This document shows positions 17,700 to 26,807 of a DNA stretch of 64,000 bases, one piece after another. A model generated the notes under the pieces. The model worked only from the letters and a program-made list of their open reading frames with translations. It searched no databases and had not been told where the DNA came from. The stretch comes from Deferribacter autotrophicus (GTDB lineage: Bacteria; Chrysiogenota; Deferribacteres; Deferribacterales; Deferribacteraceae): assembly GCF_008362905.1 (NCBI RefSeq), contig NZ_VFJB01000001.1:124001-188000 (forward strand), written 5' to 3'. The translations under genes and the position numbers were made by a program. Position 1 is the first letter of the stretch. The number at the start of each line of letters is the position of its first letter.

Positions 17700-18700
17700 G
17701 GCAATTTTAACCTTTGGCTATTATTAATCTCTCTTTTTGGTGGAGTAAACGGCCACCTTTTCTGCATATTCAAAAGCAAGATATTTGTATTGCCTAACAA
17801 AAAGTCCACTTCATCAAGATAAAGACTCAAATTGTCGCTTAATAATCTCAAATTTTTTACAAGCTTACCGCTTTCGACAATCAATTGTTCGCTTTTTGCT
17901 AACTTATCATCGACATTTAAAACAAGTTTGTTGCTATTCTTTACAAGCTCATTACTGTTTAAAAGAAGATTATTGGTGTAATCTAAAGTTTTCTTAGTAT
18001 CATCAATTCTGTTTTCTACTTTATTTAATATTTTATTTACCTGGTTTTCCAGTTTATCCACTTTTGCAAAAACAGAATCAATTTTATCGATAAGATAATC
18101 TGTCCTACTTAATTTACCAATAGCTCCTTTTTTATCACTTAAATCTTTTCCCACATCCCCAAGACCTTTAGACAACTTTTGCCAATCAGGTGTCATTTTA
18201 TTCAATGCTGTCGTAATTTCTTTTAAATTCTTTATTACAATCTTTACATCATTTAAAATTGGCTTTGCTTCTTCTATTAACTGCTCCACCCCTTTATCCC
18301 TTTTCAACTCAAACACCGCATTATCAGTAATCTCCTCGCCACTTCCACCTGAAAAAACAAGAACAGCAGAACCAATGAAATTTTTTGTACTCAGTTTAAC
18401 TACAGAATCCTTCTTTATCCATTTTGCATATCTGATGGGTATTTTTATTTTTATAACCACCTTACCATCATCCCTTAAATACAATTCATCAACTTTGGCA
18501 ATTTGAAAACCAGAATATACCACAGACATCCCTTTTACTAATCCATCACCACTATCAGCGATTACTTGCACTTTTATTTTTTTTGTAAAAATATTCTTCT
18601 GAATTGCCATAAAAGTTATTATTGCAACAGCAATTATAAAAGAAGTAAAAATAAACAAACCGACCTTTAGTTCTAAATTCTTAAACCTTTTTTCAGCCAT
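17696..18700 (-). CDS. mlaD: MlaD-like MCE-domain periplasmic lipid-binding protein
   Basis: A 334-residue MCE protein: an N-terminal transmembrane anchor (LELKVGLFIFTSFIIAVAIITF), the MCE/MlaD beta-barrel (VIADSGDGLVKGMSVVYSGFQIAKV...VKIKIPIRYAKWI), then a long helical coil (about 150-310) that probably forms a tunnel or needle. It hands phospholipids or other hydrophobic molecules to or from the permease. The start is taken as the ATG at 18700 rather than the upstream GTG. It overlaps the ATPase remnant by 28 bases. Confidence 0.87.
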   Translation of the reverse strand: MAEKRFKNLELKVGLFIFTSFIIAVAIITFMAIQKNIFTKKIKVQVIADSGDGLVKGMSVVYSGFQIAKVDELYLRDDGKVVIKIKIPIRYAKWIKKDSVVKLSTKNFIGSAVLVFSGGSGEEITDNAVFELKRDKGVEQLIEEAKPILNDVKIVIKNLKEITTALNKMTPDWQKLSKGLGDVGKDLSDKKGAIGKLSRTDYLIDKIDSVFAKVDKLENQVNKILNKVENRIDDTKKTLDYTNNLLLNSNELVKNSNKLVLNVDDKLAKSEQLIVESGKLVKNLRLLSDNLSLYLDEVDFLLGNTNILLLNMQKRWPFTPPKREINNSQRLKLP

Positions 18701-19167
18701 TCTTCCAAATTCCACTCATCATAATTTTTCAAGTTTTTAGTTAGAATATTTTTATAAATTTCCTTTTCAATTATAACAAAATTCTTCTCATATTGCTTAT
18801 TAAAAAAATCATAAAAAAGCTCTCTGCAATTAACAAAATAATGAAACTGATTTATAAAAAAAATCACCTTTGCTCCAAAGTATTTACACATTAAATATTT
18901 AGTGAAAAATATTTCAATCTCATTTAATCCATCTTTTCTATAATACATTTTATCATAAAGGTTATAATTCCTTAAATCATCATTTAGCTGTCTCATATCA
19001 TATTTGATACCATGATACTGAATAGGTAATGTTATATTCTCAATCAAATTTAAATTAGAAATTAAAGGTAGCGTTTCTGCCACAAATGCAATTTTTATAC
19101 TTACAATATTCATCTTTAAACGTTTCAATAAATCATTTTCTTTATAATTTGAAAAAATAAGTATCAT
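18673..19167 (-). CDS. Degenerate MlaF-like ABC ATPase lacking Walker motifs
   Basis: A 164-residue protein sitting exactly where MlaF belongs, between the permease and the MCE gene. The segment FVAETLPLISNLNLIENITLPIQYHG resembles the Q-loop region of small ABC ATPases, and GAKVIFFINQ occupies the place of a Walker B strand. There is no Walker A (GxxGxGKS/T), no LSGGQ and no catalytic glutamate; the N-terminus is about 50 residues short. The frame is open and overlaps both neighbours (ATGA with mlaE), so it looks like a maintained pseudo-ATPase rather than recent decay. Confidence 0.6.
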   Translation of the reverse strand: MILIFSNYKENDLLKRLKMNIVSIKIAFVAETLPLISNLNLIENITLPIQYHGIKYDMRQLNDDLRNYNLYDKMYYRKDGLNEIEIFFTKYLMCKYFGAKVIFFINQFHYFVNCRELFYDFFNKQYEKNFVIIEKEIYKNILTKNLKNYDEWNLEEWLKKGLRI

Positions 19168-19940
19168 ATAAATGCTCCAGTAATTTCAACAAACAAAATA
19201 GCAAAAAATAATCTCATCATTCCTTTCAACAGAGAAATCGGTATTTCTGTATTTGCCTTTTTAACCCAAAGAGCACTATAAATAGGTATACTCATTAAAA
19301 AAAATCCAAACATTATAGTTTTATAAAAAAAAGCAGCAATATCCGATAAGCTTACGTAATCAAAAATTAAACTCAAAAGATAATCAAATGTTATCCCAAG
19401 ATTAAAACTAAGAAGTAAATAACCACCGGTAATTGAAATAAAAGAAAAGAATATAGATAAAGATACCATACATGTTAAACCAGCAAAAATTCTAGGTAAA
19501 TAAAGATATTTCACAGGATCTATTTCAAAGTACTCCAATGTGTCAATTTCCCTACTCAATTTCATTACACTAATTTCAGCCCCTACAGCAGTAGATGATC
19601 TAAGAGCCAATAAAATAACTGTGACTATAGGCCCCAATTCTCTCACAATTAATAAAACTAATATTTTCCCCAACTCATTATAAATACCTAACTCTATCAG
19701 TTGTCTTGATAAAAATCCTACTAGGGCAATACCAAAAACTAGGGATACGATTATATAAGTGGGAAGAATTTGTACACCTGTAAAATAAACCTGTCTAATA
19801 AAAACAGTAAATATTGCTTTATTAAATAGATTAAATCTCAAAACTGACTTAATTATTTTATAGGAAAAAGCTAAATAGTCTTTTATAAAAATATAAAAAT
19901 TAAGAAAAGCAGCTCCCAAGTTTATTAAAAAACTTTTCAT
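19164..19940 (-). CDS. mlaE: MlaE-family ABC permease
   Basis: A 258-residue integral membrane permease of the MlaE family. The signature region LLIVRELGPIVTVILLALRSSTAVGAEISVMKLSREIDTLEYFEIDPVKYL is intact, including the amphipathic helix that normally contacts MlaF. About five membrane segments. It opens the mlaE-ATPase remnant-mlaD-lipoprotein operon. Because the ATPase-docking loop is preserved, an ATPase encoded elsewhere may drive it. Confidence 0.9.
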   Translation of the reverse strand: MKSFLINLGAAFLNFYIFIKDYLAFSYKIIKSVLRFNLFNKAIFTVFIRQVYFTGVQILPTYIIVSLVFGIALVGFLSRQLIELGIYNELGKILVLLIVRELGPIVTVILLALRSSTAVGAEISVMKLSREIDTLEYFEIDPVKYLYLPRIFAGLTCMVSLSIFFSFISITGGYLLLSFNLGITFDYLLSLIFDYVSLSDIAAFFYKTIMFGFFLMSIPIYSALWVKKANTEIPISLLKGMMRLFFAILFVEITGAFI

Positions 19941-19993
19941 AAATAAATTATACTAAAATTCTAAAGCTAATCAATAATACTTCAGTAGCAATA

Positions 19994-20509
19994 CTAAAAC
20001 CTTGTAAAAAAATTGAGAGTGCCAAATGTAAAGAAAAATATTATAGCAATAATTAGAAAAGCGAATAATAACTTTTTAGATTTGTTATTTCTTTTGTAAT
20101 CAAATAAAGCTAGCTTTTCTTTTATATCCTCAGAAACCTTTTCTTTCAATAAATCTATGATTTTTTCAAAACCGTCAACTACAGAAGATAAAAAAACAAA
20201 CTTTTCATCATCTGCAAGAATTAGAACAGTTCTCCCTTTTAAGTATAGGAATACCGCATCTTTAATTTCGTTATATTTTATTTGTTTTGTACCTAACAAT
20301 GCGTGAACAATGATAACTTCATCTTTTACTTCAACTTTACGTTTTAAAATACTTAATAAATTAAAAAGAACAAAAATCATCAAAACAATTAATACTATAA
20401 TTTTTACATGGCTACCGCCCAAAACATAATGTGAAATTGAAAAATACACTGATGAAACTAATAGTATTATTAATAAAAACAACAGTTTCTTATCATATCT
20501 AAATATCAT
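19994..20509 (-). CDS. Small membrane protein with a PH-like cytoplasmic domain
   Basis: A 171-residue protein with two N-terminal transmembrane helices (about 10-28 and 35-53), a soluble beta-rich part (VEVKDEVIIVHALLGTKQIKYNEIKDAVF) resembling bacterial PH-like domains, and a C-terminal transmembrane helix. The ATG at 20509 overlaps the end of the TPR gene; an adjacent TTG was not used. Function unknown. Confidence 0.65.
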   Translation of the reverse strand: MIFRYDKKLLFLLIILLVSSVYFSISHYVLGGSHVKIIVLIVLMIFVLFNLLSILKRKVEVKDEVIIVHALLGTKQIKYNEIKDAVFLYLKGRTVLILADDEKFVFLSSVVDGFEKIIDLLKEKVSEDIKEKLALFDYKRNNKSKKLLFAFLIIAIIFFFTFGTLNFFTRF

Positions 20510-23216
20510 CAATTAATATCTCCAAATTAACTTTCTCATTTATTTTTGGTTCGATATTCTTCATTGATATCAAATCATCCAACACCTTTTTTAAGTTATT
20601 ATTCTTAAAAGATAAAAGTGTATCAACCATTAACCCTCTGTAATCCACGGGATACTCTTTTATAAAAGAGTTAATCTCTTTAATCAAGCGTTTTTCATTG
20701 TAATTTAAAAGAAAATAAAGCATCCTGTAATACTGAGTGAACAAATTTTTAAATTTTAGTTTTTCTAGAGCTGTGTATGATGCCTCTGCGTTTACAAAAT
20801 CTTTTTTAAGTAAAAAGTAATATAAACTTATCTCATAAAGCTTTGAATATCTAAAATCTTTACGCGATAAAATCTTGAGACCTTTTAATACGTTATCCAA
20901 TTGATTAATTGCCAGATTGTACATAATATATTGAGCAAGTTCGTATTTATCCATTTTGTTTGAAAAATTGTACATATTTCTTTTTGATAAATATAAGTTA
21001 GAATAAAGTTTATAATTTTTACATACCCTATCACCTGTTAAACTAAAATCTTTTCTTAACAATTCATCAAAACATTCAAAATGATATATTACACTGAATT
21101 CATCTTTATCAAATACCCCTACTTGCCCCTCCTTCATAAATTGAGCAAGCTTACCAACAAACAATTCATAATTGAACTCACTTTTACTATTTGATATTTC
21201 AAAAATTACGTCATCATATTTCCCAAGACCAATCATTGCAAAATATTTTGCGAGTAAAAATATGTGGGGATAATTAACACTATTTACAGCCTCATCATAA
21301 TTATTAATCACTAAATCGTATTGAGAAATTATCCTGGTAGCTTCACCCCTTAGATAAAAAACAACAGCCTTTCCAAGGTATGAATACAAAATAAATCTAT
21401 TATTCAAAAGTGAGTTATCAAAATAATAATAGGCTTTTTTCAAATCACCTAAAGCCAAATAACCTATTCCTAAATTATAGGTCACAAAAGGATTGTTTTT
21501 CAAATATTTTGCAGCCTTTTGAAAGTAATTTATTGCCTTATAAAAATCACCATTTAGAAAGTAATCAACACCTTTATTGTTATACATTATTCCATTATTA
21601 AAATTCGCGGATTTTTTCAGCTCAATAATAGCTTTTAAATTTTCATTATCCTGCAATAACTTATAACCAAGAGTTAGAAATTCAATTGACTCATTAGGAT
21701 CAATCACAAGGGGAAAAAGAAACAATCTTAAAATATCTTCAAACTTCCCATCATATCTATAAAAAAAGCCAATGTCGTATATGCTTGATTTAAGTTTGAA
21801 ACTTACTTTTGGAAGCTCCCTATTGTATTTTAAATAATTAAGCCTCTCTTTTGAAAGTGTCAAAAGTGCATCAAAATAACCCAAATTCCATAGCGCAATA
21901 AATTTGTAAAGATAATATCTATTTTCATACCTACTTATTTTTTCTATATTCTCTAAAGCTCTTTTATAATCTCTTTGTTTCAATAAAATATAGCTTACTA
22001 AAAGATAATAATCACTTCCTTTATTAGATATGTTTGACAGATAGTTATTTGCAATCTGAAATTTTCCAATTTTAGCATAATAAATTGCTTTTGACAGCAA
22101 GATATAATCATCTTCTTCTTTTACGTTTTTTATCAACTGATAGGCTTTTTTTACGTTATCAAAGTAAAGTAATAAATGTCTGATATACAAATATCTAAAA
22201 AAAGATGATTTTAAATTTGTATAGGCATTTTTTACCACTTGTAATGCTTCGTTGTATTTACGTTCATTTATCAAAATATCATATTTTAGCTTATAATATC
22301 TTGATTCATTCGGAAATTCATTAATCAATGCGGTAACAACCTCTTTTGCTTTTGAAAAATCACCACTTTTGTAAAGAGCTAAGGCATACCTGTATCTGAA
22401 TTCAGGTTTGTTGCTTATTTCAATCAATTGAGATAAAACCGTAGCTTCAAGGATATAATCTTGAATTTTGTTGTAATTTTCAGCAAGAAGTTTCAATGCC
22501 TGTTCTGTTTTTTTTAAATCAATTGCTTTTTTTACATTGTCAATGGATTTGCGATAATCTTTTTTGTAGAAATATGCTTTAGCTAAATTATAATACTCAT
22601 CATAACCTTTTTTCTTTATCTTAGATAAAATCTCGATACCTTTATCTACCTCTTCTATACTTATTAAAAAATTTCCATAGCTTGCTCTAACAAATTCATT
22701 TTTTTCATCAATCTCCATTGCTTTTTGAAAGTAATAATAAGATTTCGCTGTACTTCCTTTCTTAAGATAAAGATTAGCAAGGTTTATATACGTTTTAAGA
22801 TCTTTATAACCTTCTAAAAACTGTATGTATTTTTCAGCCTCATCCACTTTATTTTCTTGAATTAAAACAGCAACCAAGTTTATGTATGCTTCTTTAAAAT
22901 TTTTATCATCATCAATGGCTAATTTAAAATATTTTTCACTCTCCTCTAAATCCCCCAACAAATAATAACTAACACCAATATTGTAATACGCTACTGAACG
23001 ATTCTCTTTTACACCCTTCTCATAGAATCTTAATGCTTCTTGATATTTACCATCTAGAAAAAGTTGATTCCCTTTTGAAATTGTTTCTTTTTTTATCTCG
23101 ATTACAGAGTTTATTGGTAAATTCTTGGTTTTATTGTCCTGAACAAGCTCTTTTTTTTTATCAGAACATGATAAAACAATAAAGATTAATATAACGATAC
23201 TTATTAACTTTTTCAT
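20499..23216 (-). CDS. Large TPR-repeat lipoprotein
   Basis: A 905-residue lipoprotein: signal MKKLISIVILIFIVLSC with lipobox, then an almost continuous superhelix of TPR units, for example GNQLFLDGKYQEALRFYEKG, SVAYYNIGVSYYLLGDLEESE and NKGVDYFLNGDFYKAINYFQK. It presumably scaffolds protein complexes at the envelope. It lies 35 bases after the kinase-like gene and overlaps the PH-like gene by 11 bases. Its N-terminal half has canonical repeats; the C-terminal half is more divergent. Confidence 0.85.
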   Translation of the reverse strand: MKKLISIVILIFIVLSCSDKKKELVQDNKTKNLPINSVIEIKKETISKGNQLFLDGKYQEALRFYEKGVKENRSVAYYNIGVSYYLLGDLEESEKYFKLAIDDDKNFKEAYINLVAVLIQENKVDEAEKYIQFLEGYKDLKTYINLANLYLKKGSTAKSYYYFQKAMEIDEKNEFVRASYGNFLISIEEVDKGIEILSKIKKKGYDEYYNLAKAYFYKKDYRKSIDNVKKAIDLKKTEQALKLLAENYNKIQDYILEATVLSQLIEISNKPEFRYRYALALYKSGDFSKAKEVVTALINEFPNESRYYKLKYDILINERKYNEALQVVKNAYTNLKSSFFRYLYIRHLLLYFDNVKKAYQLIKNVKEEDDYILLSKAIYYAKIGKFQIANNYLSNISNKGSDYYLLVSYILLKQRDYKRALENIEKISRYENRYYLYKFIALWNLGYFDALLTLSKERLNYLKYNRELPKVSFKLKSSIYDIGFFYRYDGKFEDILRLFLFPLVIDPNESIEFLTLGYKLLQDNENLKAIIELKKSANFNNGIMYNNKGVDYFLNGDFYKAINYFQKAAKYLKNNPFVTYNLGIGYLALGDLKKAYYYFDNSLLNNRFILYSYLGKAVVFYLRGEATRIISQYDLVINNYDEAVNSVNYPHIFLLAKYFAMIGLGKYDDVIFEISNSKSEFNYELFVGKLAQFMKEGQVGVFDKDEFSVIYHFECFDELLRKDFSLTGDRVCKNYKLYSNLYLSKRNMYNFSNKMDKYELAQYIMYNLAINQLDNVLKGLKILSRKDFRYSKLYEISLYYFLLKKDFVNAEASYTALEKLKFKNLFTQYYRMLYFLLNYNEKRLIKEINSFIKEYPVDYRGLMVDTLLSFKNNNLKKVLDDLISMKNIEPKINEKVNLEILIDDI

Positions 23217-23251
23217 AAATCTATAATCGGATAGTAAAAATAAATCTTAAT

Positions 23252-24448
23252 CTAATTTTCACTTTCCTCACTTAGTTTTAACATATTAATGCCAGGTAAA
23301 TACTCTTCAGTTTTAATATCTTTTACTTTTTGTAACTTTTCAACAACCTTTTTGATTGTATCTATATTTTTTTCAATAATATCAAAGGATTTATGTAGTT
23401 CATTATCATCATTACAAAACTTTTTGATATATTCAAAATTTAATGAAATACCCAATAAATTATTATTAATTATGTGATTCAAACTAACAGCAAGATTCAA
23501 TAATGTTTTTTGTCGCTCAGTTTCCAACAACTTGTCTTTCGCCTCTTGCAAGTCTATTAATAACTTTTTATTAAAAACATTTAATGCCAAATGTTCTGAT
23601 ATGAGTGTTAAATAAAAATCATCATATTCCTCAATCATATTACCTTCAATCAGAATAGAACCAAAATAGTTATCTTCATACCATATAGGATAAACCAAGA
23701 AAAAATACTCTTTATCCAACTTTAATTTAACTTTTCCTCTAGATTCGTTATTACCTAATCTTTTTAAATCAATCCCTTTAAATAAGGTATCAAATTTCGC
23801 AAACTTATCAGGAATATTTGTAACACTAATATCTTCTTTATTTTCTTCATAGACTTTTGTTATTATATAATACCTATCCTGAAACCTAACACTTATGTAT
23901 GAATCTATTATATCAGGAATCTTTTCAAAATCCGATTTATTTAAATCTTTTACAAAGTTATCAATAAGTTTTAAAACATCAACAATTTCATTTAAATGAA
24001 TCTTCTCAATTTCCAGCTCTTTTGTTCTTTGAATAAGTTTTTCATTGCTCTTCTCAAGTTCTTCTGCAAGACTCCTAATACCCTCAAAAGCATATTTATT
24101 TTCAATAGCTTCTTCAATACTGGTTGCTAGCTCAATTTTTTCAAAATCACTATTTAAATAATCATAAAAACCATTTTTTAAAAAAAACCTTACCTCATTC
24201 CTATCACCATCACCGATATAAATAAAAGAAGCATCACAACCAAAGTTTCTCATTGTCTGTATAAAAGCAATAGGGCTTGAAATAAACCCTGCTTCCATAA
24301 CAACTACAGTAACTTTTTCATTCAAAAGAAATTTTTTCGCCTCCTCCAATGAATCAATATAAAAGAAAATATAACCATATTCTTTACAAATTGATGACAC
24401 TAACTTCAAATTTTTCTTATCATTACTTAGTAAAACTACTGATTCCAT
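23252..24448 (-). CDS. Receiver-like/GAF/DHp protein without kinase catalytic domain
   Basis: A 398-residue protein built like a truncated histidine kinase. Residues 1-120 have the receiver-domain fold pattern, but the phospho-acceptor site reads VVVMEAG (Glu52 in place of Asp). A coiled coil (about 125-160) and a GAF-like sensor (160-300) follow. Then LLNLAVSLNHIINNNLLGI resembles a HisKA H-box with His325. The chain ends about 70 residues later without any HATPase domain. It overlaps rnhA by 26 bases. Possibly a pseudo-receiver dimerisation or phosphotransfer protein; partner unknown. Confidence 0.65.
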   Translation of the reverse strand: MESVVLLSNDKKNLKLVSSICKEYGYIFFYIDSLEEAKKFLLNEKVTVVVMEAGFISSPIAFIQTMRNFGCDASFIYIGDGDRNEVRFFLKNGFYDYLNSDFEKIELATSIEEAIENKYAFEGIRSLAEELEKSNEKLIQRTKELEIEKIHLNEIVDVLKLIDNFVKDLNKSDFEKIPDIIDSYISVRFQDRYYIITKVYEENKEDISVTNIPDKFAKFDTLFKGIDLKRLGNNESRGKVKLKLDKEYFFLVYPIWYEDNYFGSILIEGNMIEEYDDFYLTLISEHLALNVFNKKLLIDLQEAKDKLLETERQKTLLNLAVSLNHIINNNLLGISLNFEYIKKFCNDDNELHKSFDIIEKNIDTIKKVVEKLQKVKDIKTEEYLPGINMLKLSEESEN

Positions 24449-24845
24449 TTTTTATAGCACTCTTTGCCAATCTATCCGCCAACTTATTATTATCTCTCCT
24501 AACATGTATGATATCATAATTTAAAAGTGAGAGTTTTGACATAACATTTTTATACAGCCCTATTAATTTCTCATTCCTTACTTTATATTCACCTTTTAAC
24601 TGTTTCACCAAAAGTTCTGAGTCAGAATAAAATCTAACTCTTTCTGGAGCTAACTCTAAAATTTTCTCTATAGCCCTCAATAAAGCTGTATATTCGGCAA
24701 CGTTGTTTGTTGTATTGCCAATAAACTCGGAATACTCAAAAACAATGTTGCCGTCATTATCTTCTATAACATAACCTATCCCAGAAGGGCCGGGATTACC
24801 GCTTGACGCACCGTCTGTATATACATTAAGCGTTGCTTTCTTCAT
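24423..24845 (-). CDS. rnhA: Ribonuclease HI
   Basis: A 140-residue RNase HI that cleaves RNA in RNA-DNA hybrids. All four catalytic acids are present: YTDGASSGNPGP (Asp11), NNVAEYTAL (Glu51), YSDSELLV (Asp75) and NNKLADRLA (Asp124). The ATG at 24845 fits the family start; a longer frame reaching 24905 would only add residues overlapping the zinc-ribbon gene. Expression is probably coupled to that gene, with a 20-base overlap. Confidence 0.93.
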   Translation of the reverse strand: MKKATLNVYTDGASSGNPGPSGIGYVIEDNDGNIVFEYSEFIGNTTNNVAEYTALLRAIEKILELAPERVRFYSDSELLVKQLKGEYKVRNEKLIGLYKNVMSKLSLLNYDIIHVRRDNNKLADRLAKSAIKNGISSFTK

Positions 24846-25554
24846 CAGTATCTTCTTTATAGTATAAAAATCTTTGGCAATTTGGACACTGCTGAATATG
24901 AACATTTTTCTTTACTTCAACAAAAAGCTGAGGTGGCACTTTCATATAACATCCAGTGCATGTTTCATCTATAATTCTTACAATTGCAAGGTTATTTCTA
25001 GCCTTTCTAATCCTTTCATATTTTGATAATGTTGACTTTTTGATCTTTTTAACCTGCTCTTCTCTTTTCACTTCAAGGTCTTTAAGTTCTTCAACGAACT
25101 CAGAGTTTTCCTCATCTCTTCTTTTTTTATCCTCTTCAAGCTTTTTCTTAGCTTCATCATATTTTTTTGTCATCTCTTCAATATTCTTTTCATACTCTTC
25201 AATTTTTTCATTAAGTTCAACAAGTTTTAATTCACCGTCATTTACATTTTTTTTCAGAATATCTAGTTCTTTTAAAACAGCTTCATACTCTTTACTATTT
25301 TTTACAGTGGATAATTTTTTCTGTGCCTTTTCTAAAAGAGTTTTCTGTTCATTATATTCTTTTTCAACAACCTCTTTTTCACTCAAATTTTTTTCATATT
25401 CACTTTTTGCTTCCAAGAACTTCTTTTCTAAGGTTTCAAAATGTTCCATACTTTCTCTTAAATATGCGGGGATATTTGCCAGTGCAGTCTCAATCTCTGC
25501 TATTCTGTTATCAATCTTTTGTAACTCAATTAAATTTACCAATTCATCAAGCAT
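24826..25554 (-). CDS. Coiled-coil zinc-ribbon protein (COG1579/CT398 family)
   Basis: A 242-residue protein: a long antiparallel coiled coil (about 10-185), then a C4 zinc ribbon formed by CTGC and CPNC. This architecture is the CT398/HP0958 family, whose members bind nucleic acid or RNA polymerase sigma-54 and secretion components in some bacteria. The exact role here is unknown. GGAGG precedes the ATG, and it overlaps the Nif3 gene by eight bases. Confidence 0.87.
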   Translation of the reverse strand: MLDELVNLIELQKIDNRIAEIETALANIPAYLRESMEHFETLEKKFLEAKSEYEKNLSEKEVVEKEYNEQKTLLEKAQKKLSTVKNSKEYEAVLKELDILKKNVNDGELKLVELNEKIEEYEKNIEEMTKKYDEAKKKLEEDKKRRDEENSEFVEELKDLEVKREEQVKKIKKSTLSKYERIRKARNNLAIVRIIDETCTGCYMKVPPQLFVEVKKNVHIQQCPNCQRFLYYKEDTDEESNA

Positions 25555-26665
25555 TATTATGCCTCCAACTTTTTATTTTACATTTATTTTCATAATATAA
25601 GGTCTCTATAGAGAACTTTTTAGCCACAATATCAGCAATGTATTTCATAAATATAGTTTCACTCTCAAAATGCCCAATATCAACAATTGTAACACCATGC
25701 TCATAAGCATCTACGGCATCATGATATTTCATATCGCTTGTAAGCAGAACAGTTACACCAGATTTAAGGCACTCTTTCCATAAAGAAGCACCACTACCTG
25801 TAACAATAGCAAATTTACTAAACTTTATATCTTCCGATTCTTGATTATGTCTAATATTTTCGATATTTAACTTTTCAGCCAAGATTTTCAAAAAGTCATT
25901 TAATGGCATTTCCTTATTAAACTTACAAATTCTGCCAAGAGAATATTCATCTCCCATTTCCAACTTATAAACATCATAAGCCACTTCTTCATAGGGGTGA
26001 ACCGATAAAACAGCATCAATCAGCTTCTGCAAATTTTTTCCTTTTACTATTGTCTCAAGCCTATATTCATTTGCTTCTTCAAGCTTACCAATTTCTCCTA
26101 AAAATGGACTTGTATTTTCACCTGGTAAAAATGTACCAGTGCCTTCTGTATAGAATGTGCATTTAGAATAGTTACCTATTTTACCACCACCTGCAGCATC
26201 TATCGCATCTATTATTTTTGTTTCATATCCTTTAGGAACAAAAACTACAAATTTGTAATATGGCTCTTGTCCAAAATCAGTAAATCCTGAAATAACTTCT
26301 GCACTTATTTTCTCTGCAATATAATCATTTAAACTGTAATCAGCTCTATCCAAAACTGTATGATAACTTAATAGATTTAACTCATTCTTTATACATTTGA
26401 TGATTTTGTTACCTACTACAGATGAAAAATCTATTTGCTTAATGGGACGAAAAAAAATGGGGTGATGAGTTATTAACAACTCACACCCCATTTTAATCGC
26501 ATAATCTATTGAATCCTCGGTGGGATCCAGTGCAAATGCTATCTTAGATATTTTCTTATCGTGGACTAATAGTTGAATTCCATTGGAATCCCATTCATAT
26601 TGTCTGCTTTTTGAACTGAACTCTTTTTCAAAGAAGTTGATGATATTTTTAGTTTTGATCTCCAT
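25547..26665 (-). CDS. Nif3/YqfO-family dinuclear metal protein
   Basis: A 372-residue Nif3-like protein with the inserted PII-like domain of the YqfO type, which explains the length (short YbgI forms are about 250). Metal ligands are visible as LLITHHPIFF near residue 65 and DIGHFESE near the C-terminus; the insert (FVVFVPKGYETKIIDAIDAAGGGKIG) is the regulatory domain. Family members form hexameric toroids and have proposed GTP cyclohydrolase-like or metal-chaperone roles. The start lies 18 bases after the CAU tRNA gene. Confidence 0.9.
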   Translation of the reverse strand: MEIKTKNIINFFEKEFSSKSRQYEWDSNGIQLLVHDKKISKIAFALDPTEDSIDYAIKMGCELLITHHPIFFRPIKQIDFSSVVGNKIIKCIKNELNLLSYHTVLDRADYSLNDYIAEKISAEVISGFTDFGQEPYYKFVVFVPKGYETKIIDAIDAAGGGKIGNYSKCTFYTEGTGTFLPGENTSPFLGEIGKLEEANEYRLETIVKGKNLQKLIDAVLSVHPYEEVAYDVYKLEMGDEYSLGRICKFNKEMPLNDFLKILAEKLNIENIRHNQESEDIKFSKFAIVTGSGASLWKECLKSGVTVLLTSDMKYHDAVDAYEHGVTIVDIGHFESETIFMKYIADIVAKKFSIETLYYENKCKIKSWRHNNA

Positions 26666-26683
26666 TCATCACTCAAAAAAAAA

Positions 26684-26756
26684 TGGGCCAACCAGGATTC
26701 GAACCTGGGACCTACCGGTTATGAGCCGGTGGCTCTTCCTACTGAGCTATTGGCCC
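26684..26756 (-). tRNA. tRNA with CAU anticodon (elongator Met or Ile2)
   Basis: A 73-base cloverleaf: acceptor GGGCCAA/TTGGCCC with discriminator A, D-stem GCTC/GAGC, anticodon stem ACCGG/CCGGT with loop CTCATAA (anticodon CAT), and T-arm CCAGG TTCGAAT CCTGG. CCA is not encoded. A fully paired acceptor excludes initiator tRNA. Whether the C is modified to lysidine (Ile) cannot be told from this sequence alone. A T-run follows directly, then the Nif3 gene. Confidence 0.95.
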
Positions 26757-26770
26757 GTGAAGCGTAGTGT

Positions 26771-26798
26771 ATATTAATAATTTTTTTTTCTTTGTCAA
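26771..26798 (-). promoter_or_regulatory. Promoter of the CAU tRNA
   Basis: Perfect TTGACA (26793-26798) and TAATAT (26771-26776) are separated by 16 bases, mostly A. It begins ten bases after the rpoD stop codon and ends 14 bases before the tRNA. Confidence 0.7.
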
Positions 26799-26807
26799 CC
26801 ACTTTTA

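Noticed and set aside
19994-20509. PH-like membrane protein as a fifth Mla component
   Set aside because: It lies upstream with a 53-base gap and shares no Mla motif; the link is only positional.
24956-25600. Long plus-strand frame opposite the zinc-ribbon gene
   Set aside because: It is a serine/phenylalanine-rich shadow of the coiled-coil coding strand, with no RBS and no family match.
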